The notes under the pieces: model-generated | Databases searched by the model: none | What the model was told of the DNA's origin: nothing | What the model saw: the letters and a program-made list of their open reading frames with translations, nothing else | Translations under genes and position numbers: made by a program | Shown here: piece after piece, positions 6,264 to 7,416 of the stretch | How the letters are laid out: every line of letters begins with the position of its first letter | How positions within the stretch are numbered: position 1 is the stretch's first letter | From: Eubacterium sp. | GTDB lineage: Bacteria > Bacillota > Clostridia > Lachnospirales > CAG-274 | NCBI GenBank assembly: GCA_020859645.1 | Contig: JAJBVU010000275.1 | Span: 1-7,416, forward strand | Length of the DNA stretch: 7,416 bases | Direction: 5' to 3'

Positions 6264-6321
6264 TTGTCTGATAAACAGGCAACTATGCAAGCAAGCTTGC
6301 AAGTTTTCTGTTTATCGACAA
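6264..6321 (-). other. long stem-loop directly after the lipoprotein gene
   Basis: On the minus strand TTGTC plus ATAAACAG (within 6321-6308) pairs with CTGTTTAT plus GACAA (within 6278-6264). The stem has 13 base pairs broken by a small asymmetric internal loop. The enclosed region holds a second stem, TGCAAG/CTTGCA (6301-6296 with 6291-6286), closed by a CTTG loop. The structure begins six bases after the lipoprotein stop and has no T run. It could protect the 3' end of the receptor message from exonucleases, or form the outer helix of a larger RNA element. Confidence 0.6.
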
Positions 6322-6327
6322 CGCTTT

Positions 6328-7395
6328 TTAGTCAAACTCTTCGGCTGTCTTTGTTTCAACAAGGCTGTCGCACAAATCAGCAAACATTGAATAGTCAAGA
6401 CCGATTGCTTCGGCTGTTTCGATATTAACTGTTGCAATACCGTTGTCAAGCATCATAACGGGAGTTTCGGCAGGGTCTGCGCCGTTTACCAAAATGTCAA
6501 CTGCCATATCTGCGGTAGCTGTTCCCAATTCGGCATAGTTTACGCCGTAGCCCAAAAATGCGCCGTTAAGTGCGAAGGAGTCTGCTCCTGTGTAGTGGGG
6601 AATGCCTGCTTCAATGAATTTTTCATATATAGCAAGCTCTGCAGTCATAATTGTGTTGTCTGTAGGTGTGAAAACTGCTTCAACCCCTGCTGCTGCAAGA
6701 GCGTCTGCTGCCAGCATAACCTCATCGTTTGTTGTGCCTGTTTTTTCAACAACTTCGATTCCGTTCTCCTCGCAGAAAGCCTTTGCTTCTTCAATTGCCT
6801 TTTTAGAGCTGTCCTGGCTGTTGTCATAGAGTAAGCCAACCTTTGAAATTTCGGGGTTAGCGGCAACAATAAGGTTAAATACAGCTTCTGTGTCAAGAGC
6901 GTCTGAAGTACCTGTTATGTTTGAACCGGGAGCCTCGAGACTTTCAACAAGACCTGCGCTGACAGGGTCTGTAACTGCCGAGAAAACAACGGGGATAGGG
7001 TCGTTTTCGGTTGCTGCCTGCATAATCATAGCCGCAGGTGTAGCGATAGGGATAATTACGTCAACCTGTTCTGCAACAAGGTCGGCTGCAATCTGGTTAA
7101 GTGTTGTGGAGTCAGCCTGTCCGTTGTAGGTTGTGTCTGCAAAGTCGAAGGTTACGCCTAGCTCTTCGCCCTTTGCGTTAAGCTCCTCTTCAATAGCCTT
7201 TTCAATCTGGTTTAATGAAGCATCGTCAACATACTGAACAATACCTACCTTAAATACGGCGCCTTCAGATGTTTCGCTGTCAACATCTTCTTCTGCCGAA
7301 GCCTCAGCCTCGGGTTCTTCTGTCTGAGTGCCGCCGCAGGCTGCCATTGAAAGAGCCATTGAAAGTGATAAAATAACGGCAAGTGCTTTTTTCAT
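6328..7395 (-). CDS. substrate-binding lipoprotein of ABC importer (ABC_sub_bind / TrpX-like, COG2984)
   Basis: Extracytoplasmic receptor of the importer, 355 residues, anchored by lipid outside the membrane. The signal peptide is Lys-Lys followed by a hydrophobic core, with lipobox SMAAC giving lipidated Cys20. A Glu-rich linker (about 21-46) tethers the two-lobed binding domain, which starts at VFKVGIVQYVDD. Family marks include QIAADLVAEQVDVIIPIATPA, PVVFSAVTDPVSAGLVE and GSNITGTSD in the first lobe, then VGLLYDNSQDSS and GYGVNYAELG later. AAGGAG (7405-7410) lies nine bases before the ATG. It is the first gene of the operon in the window, followed by structured DNA and then the permease. 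Homologues in streptococci have been linked to tryptophan uptake; other substrates are possible and none is assigned. The window ends 21 bp upstream, so the promoter and any leader riboswitch or T-box are out of view. Confidence 0.92.
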   Translation of the reverse strand: MKKALAVILSLSMALSMAACGGTQTEEPEAEASAEEDVDSETSEGAVFKVGIVQYVDDASLNQIEKAIEEELNAKGEELGVTFDFADTTYNGQADSTTLNQIAADLVAEQVDVIIPIATPAAMIMQAATENDPIPVVFSAVTDPVSAGLVESLEAPGSNITGTSDALDTEAVFNLIVAANPEISKVGLLYDNSQDSSKKAIEEAKAFCEENGIEVVEKTGTTNDEVMLAADALAAAGVEAVFTPTDNTIMTAELAIYEKFIEAGIPHYTGADSFALNGAFLGYGVNYAELGTATADMAVDILVNGADPAETPVMMLDNGIATVNIETAEAIGLDYSMFADLCDSLVETKTAEEFD

Positions 7396-7416
7396 ATAAG
7401 ATCTCTCCTTTTAAAT

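Noticed and set aside
6595..6834. Cys-rich plus-strand frame opposite the substrate-binding lipoprotein
   Set aside because: It is an antisense shadow; the Cys and Phe codons mirror Ala- and Glu-rich codons of the real gene, and no ribosome site precedes it.

Overview
The window looks like a stretch of chromosome from a low-to-moderate GC anaerobic Firmicute, most likely a gut-type Clostridia. The evidence is an AT-rich coding bias, strong AAGGAG-type ribosome binding sites, a class 1 Hsp33, a clostridial-style SfsA, a NimA-like flavoprotein, and a three-gene peptide-free ABC importer of the TrpXYZ-like kind. No phage, transposase, CRISPR array, tRNA or rRNA was seen. All seven protein genes belong to recognisable families.

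Layout. (1) Positions 1-1565, minus strand: a SAM-dependent methyltransferase gene followed, with a 4-nt ATGA overlap, by hslO (Hsp33). The hslO gene runs off the left edge right after its last zinc-binding cysteine. A near-consensus promoter lies at 1593-1621. (2) Positions 1566-1717: a 152-bp divergent control region with outward promoters and a 24-bp dyad. (3) Positions 1718-4213, plus strand: sfsA, rarA and a NimA-like FMN-binding protein, tightly packed as an operon (13-bp gap, then an ATGA overlap). (4) Positions 4214-4327: a gap between convergent genes filled by an approximately 103-bp palindromic repeat with imperfect terminal inverted repeats. (5) Positions 4328-7395, minus strand, read right to left: a substrate-binding lipoprotein, a 280-bp intercistronic region, a permease and an ATPase that overlaps the permease by 8 nt. 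Together these three form one ABC importer.

How the genes work together. The right-hand operon is a complete importer (lipoprotein receptor, membrane channel, motor) of the COG2984/COG4120/COG1101 type; its substrate cannot be read from sequence. The plus-strand operon joins a DNA-binding/nuclease-fold protein, a replication-fork AAA+ ATPase and a small flavoprotein. The left operon couples a redox-activated chaperone to a small-molecule-type methyltransferase.

The least ordinary DNA is the 280-bp gap inside the importer operon. In transcription order it holds a long stem-loop, a small hairpin and then three terminator-like hairpins, two of which look like diverged copies of one unit. This could be an attenuation device that sets receptor-to-channel stoichiometry, or an inserted noncoding repeat element. 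The sequence alone does not decide between them. I see no convincing undescribed protein system in the window.
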